Shown: positions 45,500-57,527 of the stretch, piece by piece | Layout: each line of letters starts with the position of its first letter | Numbering within the stretch: the stretch's first letter is position 1 | From: Casuarina equisetifolia | Lineage: Eukaryota > Streptophyta > Magnoliopsida > Fagales > Casuarinaceae | Length of the DNA stretch: 64,000 nucleotides | Assembly: GCA_028551475.1 (NCBI GenBank) | Contig: CM052358.1 | Location: 21,540,853 to 21,604,852, forward strand | Direction: 5' to 3' | Program-made: the position numbers and the translations under genes | Notes under the pieces: generated by a model | Database searches by the model: none | Seen by the model: only the letters and a program-made list of their open reading frames with translations | Told to the model about the DNA's origin: nothing

Positions 45500-47140
45500 C
45501 TTGTTGTTGAAACTTGAAGATTAACTAGTTGCAAATCGAGCTCAACATATCCCTACTCTCCAACTGAGCTAAATTTCCAGTCATCCAACCGGAGAATTTT
45601 CTCTATGAAATCTTTTGTTTACTTGCAAGATACATGAGGTGATAAGCAATTGTGACTTGTGAGAGTGGGATGCTGTCATGCGCACTTGGCGTTCCTCTAT
45701 GGTGCGTGAAATTTCCATGGAAAAATCTGTCATGTTGTGCTTGACTTAGGGAATGTTCGGTGACCTATGAAAGATCATTTGCATTATGGTGAAAATGAAT
45801 GATGATCACTCGAATACTTTGTAGACTTGAAGTTAGGATCTTAGACAAGCTTTCCGGTGAGGAATTTTTTTTTTCCCTTAGTGAATGCAATCCTTGCTAC
45901 ATCCTGACAAGCACAGTTATAACTTAAATCAAAGGCAACACAAAGAATATTAAGAGCGTCTCTGCACTGAACGGAAATGTCTAAGATTTTTCAGTTTTTG
46001 CGGTGACTTTGTTAGTGTCAAAGGACTCATCATGATCCGTCACCAAGAAGTCGGCTGAACGTGTTTGAGTCTTTGATAGCTACTCTCTCGGTGCACACAA
46101 TGAAATCTTTAGAAATCTTCTCTCCCCATTCAAATTCAATAGAGAAATAGAAAAGTTGGTGTTGGCCACTTTTAATTCATCCAAACTATATAGTTTTTTG
46201 TTATCTTCCGCCAAATTTTCACTTCGGTATGATTTCTCTGAGACTCCAGAATTCCAAGTCATATTAAAATGTTATCTTTATCACATAGTTTCAAATACCA
46301 CCATTAAGGCTGGAACTCCAATCTAAATGATCGTAGGGTCTTCCACTGCAAAGTATTATTTAAAGGATTCCTATACTCTATGGTGCGTGAAATTTCCTTG
46401 TGGAAACTGTAGCCCGTTTTACTTGACTTAGACAACGTTCAGCCACCTTTGAAAGATCCTTTGCATTGTGGTCAAAGTCAATGATGATCACTCAAATACT
46501 TTCTTATACTTGAAGTGAAGAACTTAGCCAAACTTTCTAGCGTGAGAGATTTTCTTCTAAGTTAATTTAATCCTTACTACATCTCAACAACAACAATTAT
46601 AACTTGGATCAAAGGCAACACGAAGAATTAGCATGTCTCCGCAAAGAGACCAGATGGAAAAGATTTTCCAGTATTTTGCTATGACTTGTGAGTGTCAAAG
46701 GACTCATCATGGATAAGATCAGTGACCAAGAAGTATATTGAACGCATTTCAGTCTTTAACAACTACTTTGCTAACACAATGAAACCTTTTGAAATGTAGT
46801 CTTTCCATTCAAATTCAATGGAAAAACAAAAAACTTGGTGTTCATTTTTTATGCGACAAAAATCTTTACTTATTTTTTATCTTAGGCCAAACCTTTTCTT
46901 AGATTACATATCCTTCAATCTAGTGCCAGCTGTAGAATTACGTTTATATGCTTTATATTAACGAGCAGATTACTGGCAATGCCTAAGGATTAGTGGTCAT
47001 CGTTTCTTTAGACTTGGTTAGAATATATATTTTTTGCTTCAGGAATGGCAACTCTTTCGAATATGGTCATGGAGAAGCTCTCTCTAAGGAGAAACTCTTG
47101 TGATCGCGTTTCAACTAATGTCGTCCAACAAAGCCCACAT
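45500..47140. repeat. Tandem duplication, about 0.68-kb unit
   Basis: Blocks at 45695-46080 and 46378-46760 are alike: atggtgcgtgaaatttcc, tgatgatcactc, catct(t/c)aacaac or catcctgacaagc, aaaggcaacac(a/g)aagaat, aaggactcatcatg. Both are related to the dispersed family (accaccattaaggctggaac and similar words). No gene seen. Confidence 0.65.
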
Positions 47141-47370
47141 TAAATTTGACTAGTTGTAGATGATCGAGATTCCAAGCAAATGGAATAGCGAGTGGATGTC
47201 AGTTCCTGAAATACAAGGCACTTCTTTCCAATGTCTTGCATATAGATTCGAAAGTTGAACTGACGAAGAAATTTGATCATTTATCATTTTCAAATGGCTT
47301 AAACCTATTTGGCTTAAGCTCTCGCTAAGGACAAAGTTGTTTTCTATTCCTATACTACCTTTAGATTCTT
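47141..47370. other. Unassigned, dispersed-family edge
   Basis: Part of the minus-strand open frame 47150-47449, which joins the dispersed-repeat peptide HFTPTFTIIEFEK to an unrecognised stretch. Probably not a gene. Confidence 0.3.
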
Positions 47371-50300
47371 GGCTAGTTGTAGAACTTTGATAAGATGTTG
47401 AATACTTTTCAAATTCGATTATTGTGAACGTAGGGGTGAAATGACTCATGATCAGTAACTTAGAAGTCTTGAGGAAGACTTTTTAAGTCTTTGAAAATTC
47501 AGAAATTATGAAAGAGATAATATAAAAATTGTTCGTGTTAGTCCTTTGTATGCCTTTCAATGCCTGATTCCCACGGCATCTATCAACGTTGAATTGGACT
47601 GTTGCAAACGAAGGGGCCAAGGGTGTGGAATAGGAAAATGATACAACTATCAATTTTAAAGGGACCAGACGATTGCTTTTAAATTTCGCATAACTAAATT
47701 ACTAATTGTTAGTAATTTAAGACTTAGGGATAAAAATGTATTTGTAGTTATGAATTTCATATTACAACTATCAAGTAAGAGATGAAAATAAAGGAGAATA
47801 AAGAACAGTAAAAGAAGAAATTATGAGAGAAATTGGAGAAGAATTGGTGAAAAAAAAATCAAATTTTATAAGTGAAGAAAAATTGAGTTGAATATCAACC
47901 GAATCTTCATTTTTTTACTATTAAAAAGATACACTCCCATTAGCGCTAAGGCCAAAAAGGGGGAGAAAAGCGTCAACTACCATGGCTAATGTGAGTGAAT
48001 GCGTGCATTAGAAAATTAGAGCAATTATAACCCAAAATATTTTTCCTTTTGCTTCTTTTTTCCTTTGAAATATTAGGTATTTTTTATATAAAAAAATTTG
48101 TGTACAAAATAATTCTATCCAATGTATCTCATTATAGCAATCTTATCTAGGTTAAAAAGAAGAAAAAGAGTCTTTTGCTTTCTTTTTTAATTTTCACTTA
48201 TAACCTCTTCAATGCAAGGTGAATTGATTGTATAATATCAAATCAAAATGTTTCAAAAACTATCTTATATTTGTCTTTTAAAATTTTAACTAGGCCAAAT
48301 TTTCCAACTATGAGAATGACTTCCTTTTGTTTCATGGCTAGTTGTAGAACTTTGATAAGATGTTGAAGACTTTTCAAATTCGATTATTGTGAACGTAGGG
48401 GTGAAATGACTCATGATCAACAGCTTAGAAGTCTTGAGGAAGACTTTTGAGTCTTTTAAAATTCAGAAATTATGAAGAGATAATATAAACATGGATCATG
48501 TTAGTCCTTTGTATGCCTTTCAATGCCTAATTCCCATGGCATCTGTCAACGTTGAATTGGACTAGTTGCAAAGGGAGGGGCCAAGGGTGTGGAATAGGAA
48601 AAGGATACAAATATCAATTTTAAAGGGACAAGACGATTGTAATTTCTCATCACCAAATTAGAAAACTAAACAATATAAAATGATTAGTGAGAAACTAATT
48701 GTTAGTAATTTTAAGACTTAGGTATAAAAATGTATTTGTAGTTATGAATTTTACTTTAAAACTATCAAGAAAGAGATGAAAATAAAGGGGAATAAAGAGC
48801 AGAAAAAGAAGAAATTATGAGAGAAATTGGAGAAGAATTGGTGAAAGAAAAATCAAATTTTATAAGTGACAAAAAATTGAATTTGAATATAAACCGATCT
48901 TCATTTTTTTACTAATAAAAAGATACATTCCCATTAGCACTAAGGCCAAAAAGGGAAAGAAAATCGTCAACCACCATGGCTAATGTGAGTGAATGCGTGT
49001 AGTAGAAAATTAGAACAATTATAACAGAAAATATTTTTCTTTTTCCTTCTTTTCTCCTTTGAAATATTAGGTATTGTTTATATAAAAACCAATCTGTGTA
49101 CAAAATAATTCTATCCAACATATCCCATCATAGCGATCTAATCTAGGTTAAAAAGAAAAAAAAAAGGTCTTTTGCATTCTTTTTAAATTTTCACTTATAA
49201 CCTCTTCAATATGAGGTGAATTGATTGTCTAGTATCAAATCAAAATGTTTCAAAAACTATCTTATATTTGTCTTTTAAAATTATAACTAGGCTAAATTTT
49301 TCAACAATGAGAATGACTTCTTTTTGATTCTTGGCTGGTTGTAGAACTTTGACAAGATGTTGAAGACTTTTCAAATTCGATTATTGTGAACGTAGGGGTG
49401 AAATGACTCATGTTCAGCAACTCAGAAGTCTTGAGGAAGACTTTTAAGTCTTTGAAAATTCATAAATTAAGAAGAGATAATATAAACTTGGTTCGTGCTA
49501 GTCCTTTGTATGCTTTTCAATGCCTAATTCCCATGGCATTGGTCAACATTGAATTGGACTAGTTGCAAAATGAGGGGCCAAGTGTGTGGAATGGGAAAAG
49601 TATACAAATATCAATTTTAAAGGACAAGATGATTGCTTTTCAATTTCTCATCACTAAATTAGAAAGTTGAATAATGTAAAATTATTAATGAGAAATTGAT
49701 TTTTAGTAACTTTAAGACTTAGGATGAAAATGCATTTGTAGTTATGAATTTCATTTTAAAACTATTAAGCAAGAGATAAAAACAAATAAGTAAAGTATAC
49801 TCTTATTTTTATAGAGAAAAAAATCAATTCAACTTTGAACCATTATAAAAAGATTATTAGTAAATTAGTAAATTCAAATGCTTTGCCATAGAAAAGAATT
49901 TAAAAAGAAGTATTCAAAAAAGGAATAGTTGATTTTTCATCACCAAAATAGATAATTGCAGTAGCACTAAAGAAATAGTGAAGTAGCGTTATGTAACTAT
50001 AACTAATATTGTGATTTCACCTCATTATTCAAATCTTAGGCTTTAGATGTTATTCCATTTATGGTTGGTCTGCAATGAAAACTGAATTAGTCAATCCGCC
50101 AAACTCTCAAAATAGTTGGTCGCTTGGACTCTATTAGTAAGCTAAAGTCATCTTTAGCATATTGTCCAGCGAAAAATGTCCAGTTTGGATATTGGAGCAT
50201 AACAAGCAAAACTTGAGCTTTCAATCTTGTACATATTTTTTGTGCATAGTAAATTAAGAGCAAAAAGAAATCATCATATACCACCAGCGGGGAACTACAA

Positions 50301-50400
50301 AGAAGGGAAAAGCATTCACCAGCCATCCAAGAAGTGGAAAATCAGCTGAATAATAATGAGGATTGTTTTCTTTTTTCCTTTCTTCCCTTTTGTTTCGTTA
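47371..50400. repeat. Three tandem units of about 0.96-1.0 kb
   Basis: The anchor ggctagttgtagaactttga occurs at 47371 and 48336 and as ggctggttgtagaactttga at 49333. The anchor gtcctttgtatgc occurs at 47541, 48504 and 49501. Spacing is 963-997 bp. Each unit holds aggggtgaaatgactcatg, the gcctaattcccatggcat marker and gttgaattggactag. The first two also hold a piece of the Lys/Glu-rich coding-like fragment and a poly-pyrimidine stretch. The third unit continues into other family sequence (50040-50400). Confidence 0.85.
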
Positions 50401-51127
50401 TTGGTGCAGGATCCTACAATGAGGTGCAATCTACTCTTTAATCTCAAATCATACTAGCCTTAAGCCAATGGCAAACATAACATGTAACACGGGTAAACTC
50501 TGAGGACTCCACAACCTACTTTTTAAGTCTTTGGGCAGGCTTTTTAGGTCTCTGACAGGTGGGACATTCAAGTGCAATAGAAAGTGAAAGATGATAGCCA
50601 TTAGGGAAAATAATTTCAAATAAAATGTTACACGAGCTTACTTTTGATTATAAGATAGCAGAAGAACAATCACATTGGCAGCCTCAGCTCCTAGCTACCA
50701 GAAAAGATACTCAGATTCGTTTGCGTATTTGGTGGATTCAATCATGAAGGACCTTTTGTCGACGAGACTCTATTCCCTATCTAAGTCTAGCAACTTGTGA
50801 GGTGCATCCAGCTATCTAATGCCAAATGACGATGTTAAGAGTCAAAAGAACCTGTCCATAATCTCTCTTTGAAGGCTCCCACGAACCAACTTTTCCAACC
50901 ACCCAAATGGAGAATTTTCCAGCCAAAGTATATGGCAATTCTGAAAGGACAAAGTTCATCTTTCCAATTTCTTCCCTTCACATTAGATATTTGAAATGCG
51001 GTTGTGGACTTTGACAAGATATTGAAGACTTTTCAAATTTGGTTGTTGCAATTGTAGGGGTGAAATGACTCATGTTCAGCAACTTAGAAGTCTTGAGGAA
51101 GACTTTTAAGTCTTTGAAAATTCATAA
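50401..51127. repeat. Dispersed family, further pieces
   Basis: 50409-50450 (atcctacaatgaggtgcaatc) and 51000-51127 (tttgacaagatattgaagac; ggggtgaaatgactcatg) are family members. 50460-50990 is unassigned. The last piece is cut at 51128 by the LINE fragment. Confidence 0.5.
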
Positions 51128-51411
51128 AAGACTGTTTTTTTTTTTTTGGTGAAAGGTCAAATTATATATCACCCGTAAAAAATTTACAAGATTGTTCGAT
51201 TACAAATATCATCATCTAAGCTCAAATATTGCACTTGGCAAATTCCAAAGCTCTTGTAAAAATTTATTACAATTTGTAAGCTTGACTCCTCTGGTAGATG
51301 AAATCTTGCCTCTCACGTCCTTCTTGATTTTAGCAATAACGGTTGAGTTTTCTAGACTTGTATTGCTGAATCTTCTTCTATTCTTTTCACTCCAAATGTG
51401 ATACAAGACTG
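51128..51411 (-). mobile_element. 5'-truncated LINE 3' end with poly-A
   Basis: The minus strand reads YHIWSEKNRRRFSNTSLENS, then a short tail KFLQELWNLP, like the extreme C terminus of plant L1-type LINE ORF2. A 3' UTR and a poly-A run (T tract at about 51135-51147 on the plus strand) follow. The direct repeat aagactg flanks it (51128-51134 and 51405-51411), a likely target duplication. Reverse transcriptase and endonuclease are absent because of the usual 5' truncation. Confidence 0.65.
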
Positions 51412-51700
51412 TTGAATCCTGTGGAACGAAGATTTGCACCTGCCGTCCTTCAATATGCTCATTGCGACTTCATTAAAGCTTCCCACTCCCGCCCAATCAA
51501 TCTGATACGCATGCTTATAGAATTCCTTTTCTTTTTGTTACCTTTTGGTTTATTCTGTAATTATAAAAGGCAGACAACATTAACTCGGCTAGCTGGTGTC
51601 TTATTTCCGGGGTTTTCAATTATATTAAATGACAATTTTCCTGCTTAGCATTGAGATATGATCAGCCACGATGGATGATCAGGCTGGTTCCTGAAAGAGG
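51412..51700. other. Unassigned, partly shared with 7.5 kb
   Basis: 51640-51740 matches 7495-7620. No gene seen in the rest. Confidence 0.35.
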
Positions 51701-52090
51701 GAACCGAACCCCGTGATGCACAGGCAGGCTTGCTCTGCATGAGCAAAGCCGATTACCGGTGATGTGTATGGGAGATGAAAGTTTTTGAAGTTAGTGCAGA
51801 GAGGAGATTGCAGAATGGACAGAGAATTATATTCCCTTGAGACACAAGTTTTATATTGTTGATCTTAAGAAGCCAATTACCGGTGAGGTTGTCCCAGTCT
51901 TATCTTTCTTCGCTTCCCGAAACTAGGTTCAGGTTTTTTGTCATTCAGTGCTGCAGAGAAGTAGGTCTGAGGGAAGCGTTCGTATCACTAAAGTCGAGAG
52001 TTATTGTGGATCTTGAAACTGGTAGACCCAGAAGATTCGTCAAGTCCAAATCAGTGGCTCTGCAATTTTATTTTATTTTCATTTAAAAAC
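51701..52090 (+). pseudogene. DnaJ C-terminal piece fused to RRM start, second copy
   Basis: Close relative of 3830-4240. Nucleotides about 51805-51835 encode RLQNGQRIIFP, an almost exact match to the DnaJ LQNGQKITFP segment. DLKKPITGEVVPVLSF follows, comparable with TVTGDIVFVL of DnaJ. From about 51965 it turns into EGSVRITKVESYCGS and DLETGRPRRFVKSK, an RRM approach to RNP1. Stops and shifts are present. Words such as aagaagcc(g/a)att and gtgaggttgtccc are nearly identical to the 3.8-kb copy, so the two separated recently relative to other copies. Confidence 0.6.
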
Positions 52091-54550
52091 AATGCGTCTA
52101 CAAACCTAGATTAACATTTTTGTGTTTAGACTCTTTAGTATGAGGTATACTAATTGCCTAACAACCATTTGAATGGCTTCTTCTCGATTCCTGGAAAGTT
52201 GCAGAACATGGACAAGATATTGAAGATTTTTCAAATTTAGTTGCCATGATTGTAGGGGTTAGATTCCCCATGATCAACGACTTCTCCAAGAAGTCTCCAG
52301 GAAGGCCTTCAATTCTTTGAATGTACATGAAATGAAGAGATAACATATACATGGTTCATATTATTCTTTTGGATGCTTTTTAATGCCTAATTCCCACGGC
52401 ATCTGTCTACATTGAATTGGACTAGATCCAAATGGAGGGCCCAGGCGTGTGGAAACGGTAAAGGATATGCGTATCAATTTTGAAAGGACAAGACAGTTCC
52501 CTACCCCCCACCCCCCGCACCCAACTTCTTATCATTATATTAGAAGGTTGAACAATGTAAATTCATTAATGAGAAAATGATTGTTAATAATTGTAAGATT
52601 ATACATACTACAATTTCATCCTAAAACACTCATCTAAGTGATATAAAATTAATAACTAAACTAAAGTATTATTTCTAACTAGCACAAATAATCAAACTTG
52701 AACTCAACTTTAAACCATTATGAAAGGATTATTAGTAAAATGGTGAATTCAAATGTTCTGATGCAAAACAGAAGTTACACCATTATATATGGTTTGCCAA
52801 AGGTTTTGGTTTTTCAGCATTTTAATAGATAAATAAAGCAGTCTTCAATAAAAAATAAAAGTAGTGTAATGTAACCATGACTAAGACTGTGATTTCACCT
52901 TATATATGAAGCTTAAATAAGGTATTTTTAAATCTGTATTGTGGAGAAAACAGGTTGCTTGACATTCAACTCTTAATTGCTTTATACGTTGTTTCATTTA
53001 CGGTTCATCAGTGGTGAAAAGCCTCAACTAAATTAGTCAGATTGGCAATCTCTCAAAATTGATGCTTGTGGCTTAGCCTCCATTAGTGAGCTTTAAAGTC
53101 ATCTTAACACATTGTGCTACCCACAATGTCTAGTTGGAGCACTGGAGCATAAGGAGCAAAACTTAAGCTTTTAATTCTTACACATCTTTTTTGTGTATTG
53201 TAAATAGAAAGGAAAAAACATTTACCAACCATTGAGGAAGTAGAAATTTAGCGGAATGATAATGAGGATCGTTTTCTTTTTTGTTTCTTTCCTTTTTGTT
53301 GGTTATCGGTGTAGGATCTTGCCAAGAGGTACAATCTACTGACTAATATTAAATCGCAATGTAATGAGTCCAAATGAGCCAAACTTTGGCAATGAACTTT
53401 TTGTTTCATAGGAAGAAGAGGAGTGGGTGAGCCTCTCATAGCTCTAGGACAAGATAGAGAAGATTCCAAAGCTGTTATCGATGACTTCTGAGAATGAAAT
53501 GATTTATTATCAACAACAATGAAGTTTACGGAAGACATTTGAGTCCTCGTCCACGTCTTATTTCCTTTTGTTTTAATCTCAACTCTTACTTTTGGACCAT
53601 TCCTCTTAGATTCTCCACATCTAAATCATTACTAATATGTCTATCTTATGTGGAAGTTTCGAATACCACAGATACTCTAATCTCAAGGACTAGGAGAAAA
53701 AGTATTGGTTTGGGAAGTTTTCCCAAAAGAAAAACTTTTAAAACATAGATCTCGACTTTTAATTAGCAAACTATTGTTGGAAATTAATCACTTGAATGAC
53801 TTATTTTCCTAGCAAGATGCAGAACTTGGATAAGATGTTAAGGACTTTTCAAATTTGGTTGCTACAATTGTAAGGGTGAAATGACTCCTGATCAACGACC
53901 TGGAAGTCTCCAGGATGGCTTTTAACGCTTTTTAAATAACTAAATCAGAAAGAGATAACATGTACATGGTTCATGTTAATCTTTTCTCTTGGCTACTTTT
54001 CATTGCCTTATTCTCACGGCATCTATTGTTGGACAAGAAGGGATAAGCATGCCTGAGTGCTTGCACAAGTAGAGTAGACTTTCAAAGTTGTTGCCGTGAC
54101 TTCTAAGCGTGAAACGGCTTGTGATCAGCGAGAAAGAAGTCTGCGGAACGCATTCGAGTATTTGTTCACGTCCATACTTCCTGTCATTTTCCTTTCACTT
54201 CAAGTCATTGCTATATGACCATCTTTTACGAGAAGTTCTAAATACCACAAATATTCAAATATTAAGGATTGCAGGGGAAAATATTGGATTGGAAAGTTCT
54301 CCCAAAAGGTCAAGATTTTCAAGGTTCATTGGCTGGCTTCAAGATTAGGCCAAATCTTTTTTCCAAAATAACGTATCCGTCAATCTAAAGGCAGCAGTAG
54401 AAGCACGTTCATGTAATTGATATAAACCTATTTTTAACCACTCAAAGAAGGAATTTTTAACAATTACATTTGTTTAAGAAATAGTAGTTATTACAGATCC
54501 TCAATATTCTAAAAAAGGAAATTGAATTATTTATAATAGTAGGATTTCTA
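52091..54550. repeat. Dispersed repeat family, long copy upstream of the RLP
   Basis: Same order as 4430-5640 plus extra members: ggatgctttttaatgcctaattc (52370), atttcaccttatatatga (52896), gagtccaaatgagccaaac (53365), ttcattgccttattctcac (about 53998), accacaaatattc (54245) and aattacatttgtttaagaaa (54463). The open frames in it (53248-53538 minus; 53539-53748 and 54109-54348 plus) belong to the repeat. Confidence 0.65.
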
Positions 54551-55328
54551 GTTCAATGACAATCATTGATGGTTTATTGTTGCCGCTATCCCAATAAAAT
54601 ATGGTTGGAATTGTAAGGAAGATCATATGATATGTGTTTTGAGATAGTAAGTTGGATTCACTTGATGGACAAGTACTTTCTCATCTCACAAATGTCACTG
54701 GCATCGTTTTACAAAGGCCAAATCGTGTGGCTCTTGTTAGTCCTTTAAGTCATATTCAATGGTTAATCTCCTAATTAACAAAGAAGCGGCTAACATTTCA
54801 TTTAACTAGTGTAAAACTAATTTCTTGTCTCTAACTTAGAAACTTGAAATGCCTAAAAACATATATAGAAAATTGATTTTTTATCAATTTAATCATAACC
54901 TTATTTCTCTTTGGCTTTTTTCCCTGCAAAACTAAAACTCTATATCAAAACTTCCTCAACAATACTACCAATCCCAAACTAGTGGTTTAGCCAACTCTAT
55001 AATAGTAAGTTTTTTCTTTTCTTTTCTTCCCCAAACATCGAATTGATATCAATACAAAAGTAGGTATGTAATTTTCAAGTAATGGCCTTGGCAAGAAAAG
55101 AATCAAACTACTTAAACCAATTTCACGAGTAAAGACTAAGATGGTAGAATCTCGTTTCTAGCCAAAGCGACTTCAGCCTATATATATATGTTGGCAACTT
55201 GGGCAACCTTATAGAGAGGTATAAAGGTTGTCCGTCATTATTCTCTTACTTCTCTAGAAACTTTAACTTTCATTCATTTGCCCTAATAAATAGACTGCAC
55301 TTTTTGCGTGGGTTATCTAGCTAGAAAC
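54551..55328 (+). promoter_or_regulatory. Upstream region and promoter of the RLP
   Basis: AT-rich upstream sequence. A strong TATA-type run (tatatatata, 55180-55189) lies about 140 bp before the ATG at 55329, a normal distance for a plant gene with a short 5' UTR. No other regulatory element can be named with confidence. Confidence 0.55.
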
Positions 55329-57527
55329 ATGCAACAGGTGATGCCTCATCATCTTTCTTTTGCCTTGTTTCTCTTCCAAATTTTCTTCGAAAGTCATGCC
55401 TTCAATGAAATAGAGTTTAAATCTCTATTGTCTTTGCCTTTCAATACCTCTTCTCCTCCCCTGAATTGGTCTTCCATCAACTATTGCCATTGGGAAGGTA
55501 TTTCTTGTGATAAAAGAGGTAAGGTTACCCATATTTGGTTACCATTAAAAGGCCTTACTGGGACTTTGTCTATCTCACTTGGCAACCTCACATACCTATC
55601 TCATATCAATCTCTCCCACAATTCACTAATTGGTTTCCTTCCAAAGGAATTGTTTTCATCCTTGAATCATCTCAAGGTCCTTGATTTGAGTTACAATAAT
55701 CTATTTGGAGATATTAAGGATACATTTGGTTGTCTTGATTTCATTCAAATATTTGACATATCTAGCAACCATTTCAATGGGACAATTCAATCTTCATTTC
55801 TTCATAGAACATGGAGATTGATGAAACTCAATGTTAGCAATAATAGTTTAACCGGCCCTATTCCATCCTTTCCTTGCAAAAATTCTTCCTTTGTCCAACT
55901 TCTTGACTTTTCTTATAATGATCATATTGGCCAAATTCCTTGGGGATTAGGGGCTTGTCCTAAACTAAAGGTTTTTCGAGCAGGTTTTAACCTTCTTTCA
56001 GGAATACTTCCACAGGATATATATAATGCCATAAGATTGGAAGAACTATCTTTACCTTCTAGTAATCTTTCAGGGCTCATTAGTAGTCACATTGTGAATC
56101 TTACCAAACTCACTACCCTTGAATTACAAGAGAATAACTTGAGTGGCCAAATTCCTATGAAGATTGGAAAGCTTTCTAAATTAAAGTACTTGCACCTGGA
56201 TTGGAACTCCTTGATAGGTCATTTACCCTCATCTTTAGTGAATTGCACAAATCTCCAAATATTGATACTAAACATGAATCTCCTTGAAGGAGATATCTCC
56301 ACCTTTAATTTTTCTAGCCTTAGCCAATTGGCTATGATTGACCTAATGAATAATAACCTTTTTGGTAGCTTGCCAATGAGTCTTTACACTTGTAAGTCCT
56401 TAGTAGCAATTCGACTTAGTGGCAATGGACTAGAAGGACAAATTGTACCAGAGGTGGCTCAATTGAAATTCTTATCTTTTCTTTCAGTTGCTGGAAATAG
56501 GCTAACCAACATCATAGGAGCATTCAAGAATCTAAAACATTGTAATTGTCTTTCAGTTCTCATGCTTGGAGGAAACTTTTTAGGAGAAGCCATGCCAGGT
56601 GATGAAAATTTCATTGGTGCTAATGGATTTATAAATATCCGACTTTTGGATCTTACTGAGTGCCAACTAACAGGTCAATTGCCTAAATGGCTATCTTTGC
56701 TTAACAATCTAGAAGTTTTGCGCCTAGGTTACAATAATATCACAGGTTCAATTCCAAAGTGGTTGTCAAATCTTCCAAGACTTTTTCGTTTAGATTTGTT
56801 TGGGAACCTCATTTATGGTGAATTTCCAAGAGAGCTTTGTGCAATGCCAGCATTAGTTTTAGTAGAAGGTCCAAGAAAAAGTAGTTATTTGAGTTTGACA
56901 ATTACAAGTAATGGTCGCCAATATAATATTCTTTCAAATATGAAACCAAGAATAAATCTTTCACTTAATCAGCTTAGTGGCAGCATTCCTCTTGAGATTG
57001 GACGTTTGAAGGCACTTCATGTATTAGATCTTAGTGGTAACAATTTTTCAGGCATAATTCCTAATCAATTAGCAGAGCTTACAAACTTGGAAGAATTGGA
57101 CCTCTCTTCAAATCAATTCAATGGTGAAATACCTACCTCACTAGTTAACTTGAATTTCTTGTCTTACCTTAATGTTGCATATAATCATTTGAGTGGTCAA
57201 ATACCAATGGGCACCCAACTCCAAAGCTTTGATGTCTCATCATATGAGGGTAATCTAGAACTTTGTGGATCCCCACTCCTAAGGTGTGCCAATATTTTGA
57301 ACAACAATGGAGACAAGTACATCCAAAAGGAGGAAGATGGGCCTCAGATGCCTTGGTTCTTGATTAGCATGGCGTTTGGCTTCATTGTAGGATTTTTGGG
57401 AGTTTGTGGCTCTTTACTTTTTAATTATAAGTGGAGAGTTGAATATTTTCGGTTTCTAGACACTTTAAAAGATTGGTTTTATGTGACACTAGTAATTTTA
57501 TTTGCTAGATTAAGTAAAAGCTCATGA
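55329..57527 (+). CDS. LRR receptor-like protein, RLP2/RLP3 type
   Basis: A 732-residue, intronless, cell-surface receptor-like protein. An upstream in-frame GTG at 55308 is not used; the first ATG is at 55329. Residues 1-25 (HLSFALFLFQIFFESHA) form a signal peptide. A cap with paired Cys (NYCHWEGISC, C53 and C60) is followed by about 20 plant-type LRRs (LxxLxxLxLxxNxLxGxIP). At about 505-545 there is a non-LRR island (LVLVEGPRKSSYLSL...), shorter than usual, then about four more LRRs. A second Cys pair follows (LCGSPLLRC), then an acidic linker, a membrane helix at 676-698 (WFLISMAFGFIVGFLGVCG) and a 34-residue cytoplasmic tail with no kinase. This layout fits RLP2/RLP3 (RFO2) and the PSY1R ectodomain, which sense peptides or wilt pathogens with partner kinases such as SOBIR1. 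Ligand and partners are unknown here. Dead copies lie at 1500, 42400 and 44600. Confidence 0.9.
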   Translation: MQQVMPHHLSFALFLFQIFFESHAFNEIEFKSLLSLPFNTSSPPLNWSSINYCHWEGISCDKRGKVTHIWLPLKGLTGTLSISLGNLTYLSHINLSHNSLIGFLPKELFSSLNHLKVLDLSYNNLFGDIKDTFGCLDFIQIFDISSNHFNGTIQSSFLHRTWRLMKLNVSNNSLTGPIPSFPCKNSSFVQLLDFSYNDHIGQIPWGLGACPKLKVFRAGFNLLSGILPQDIYNAIRLEELSLPSSNLSGLISSHIVNLTKLTTLELQENNLSGQIPMKIGKLSKLKYLHLDWNSLIGHLPSSLVNCTNLQILILNMNLLEGDISTFNFSSLSQLAMIDLMNNNLFGSLPMSLYTCKSLVAIRLSGNGLEGQIVPEVAQLKFLSFLSVAGNRLTNIIGAFKNLKHCNCLSVLMLGGNFLGEAMPGDENFIGANGFINIRLLDLTECQLTGQLPKWLSLLNNLEVLRLGYNNITGSIPKWLSNLPRLFRLDLFGNLIYGEFPRELCAMPALVLVEGPRKSSYLSLTITSNGRQYNILSNMKPRINLSLNQLSGSIPLEIGRLKALHVLDLSGNNFSGIIPNQLAELTNLEELDLSSNQFNGEIPTSLVNLNFLSYLNVAYNHLSGQIPMGTQLQSFDVSSYEGNLELCGSPLLRCANILNNNGDKYIQKEEDGPQMPWFLISMAFGFIVGFLGVCGSLLFNYKWRVEYFRFLDTLKDWFYVTLVILFARLSKSS

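Noticed and set aside
55308..55328. Upstream in-frame GTG as the RLP start
   Set aside because: Plant translation starts at ATG. The first in-frame ATG is at 55329 and gives a good signal peptide at once.
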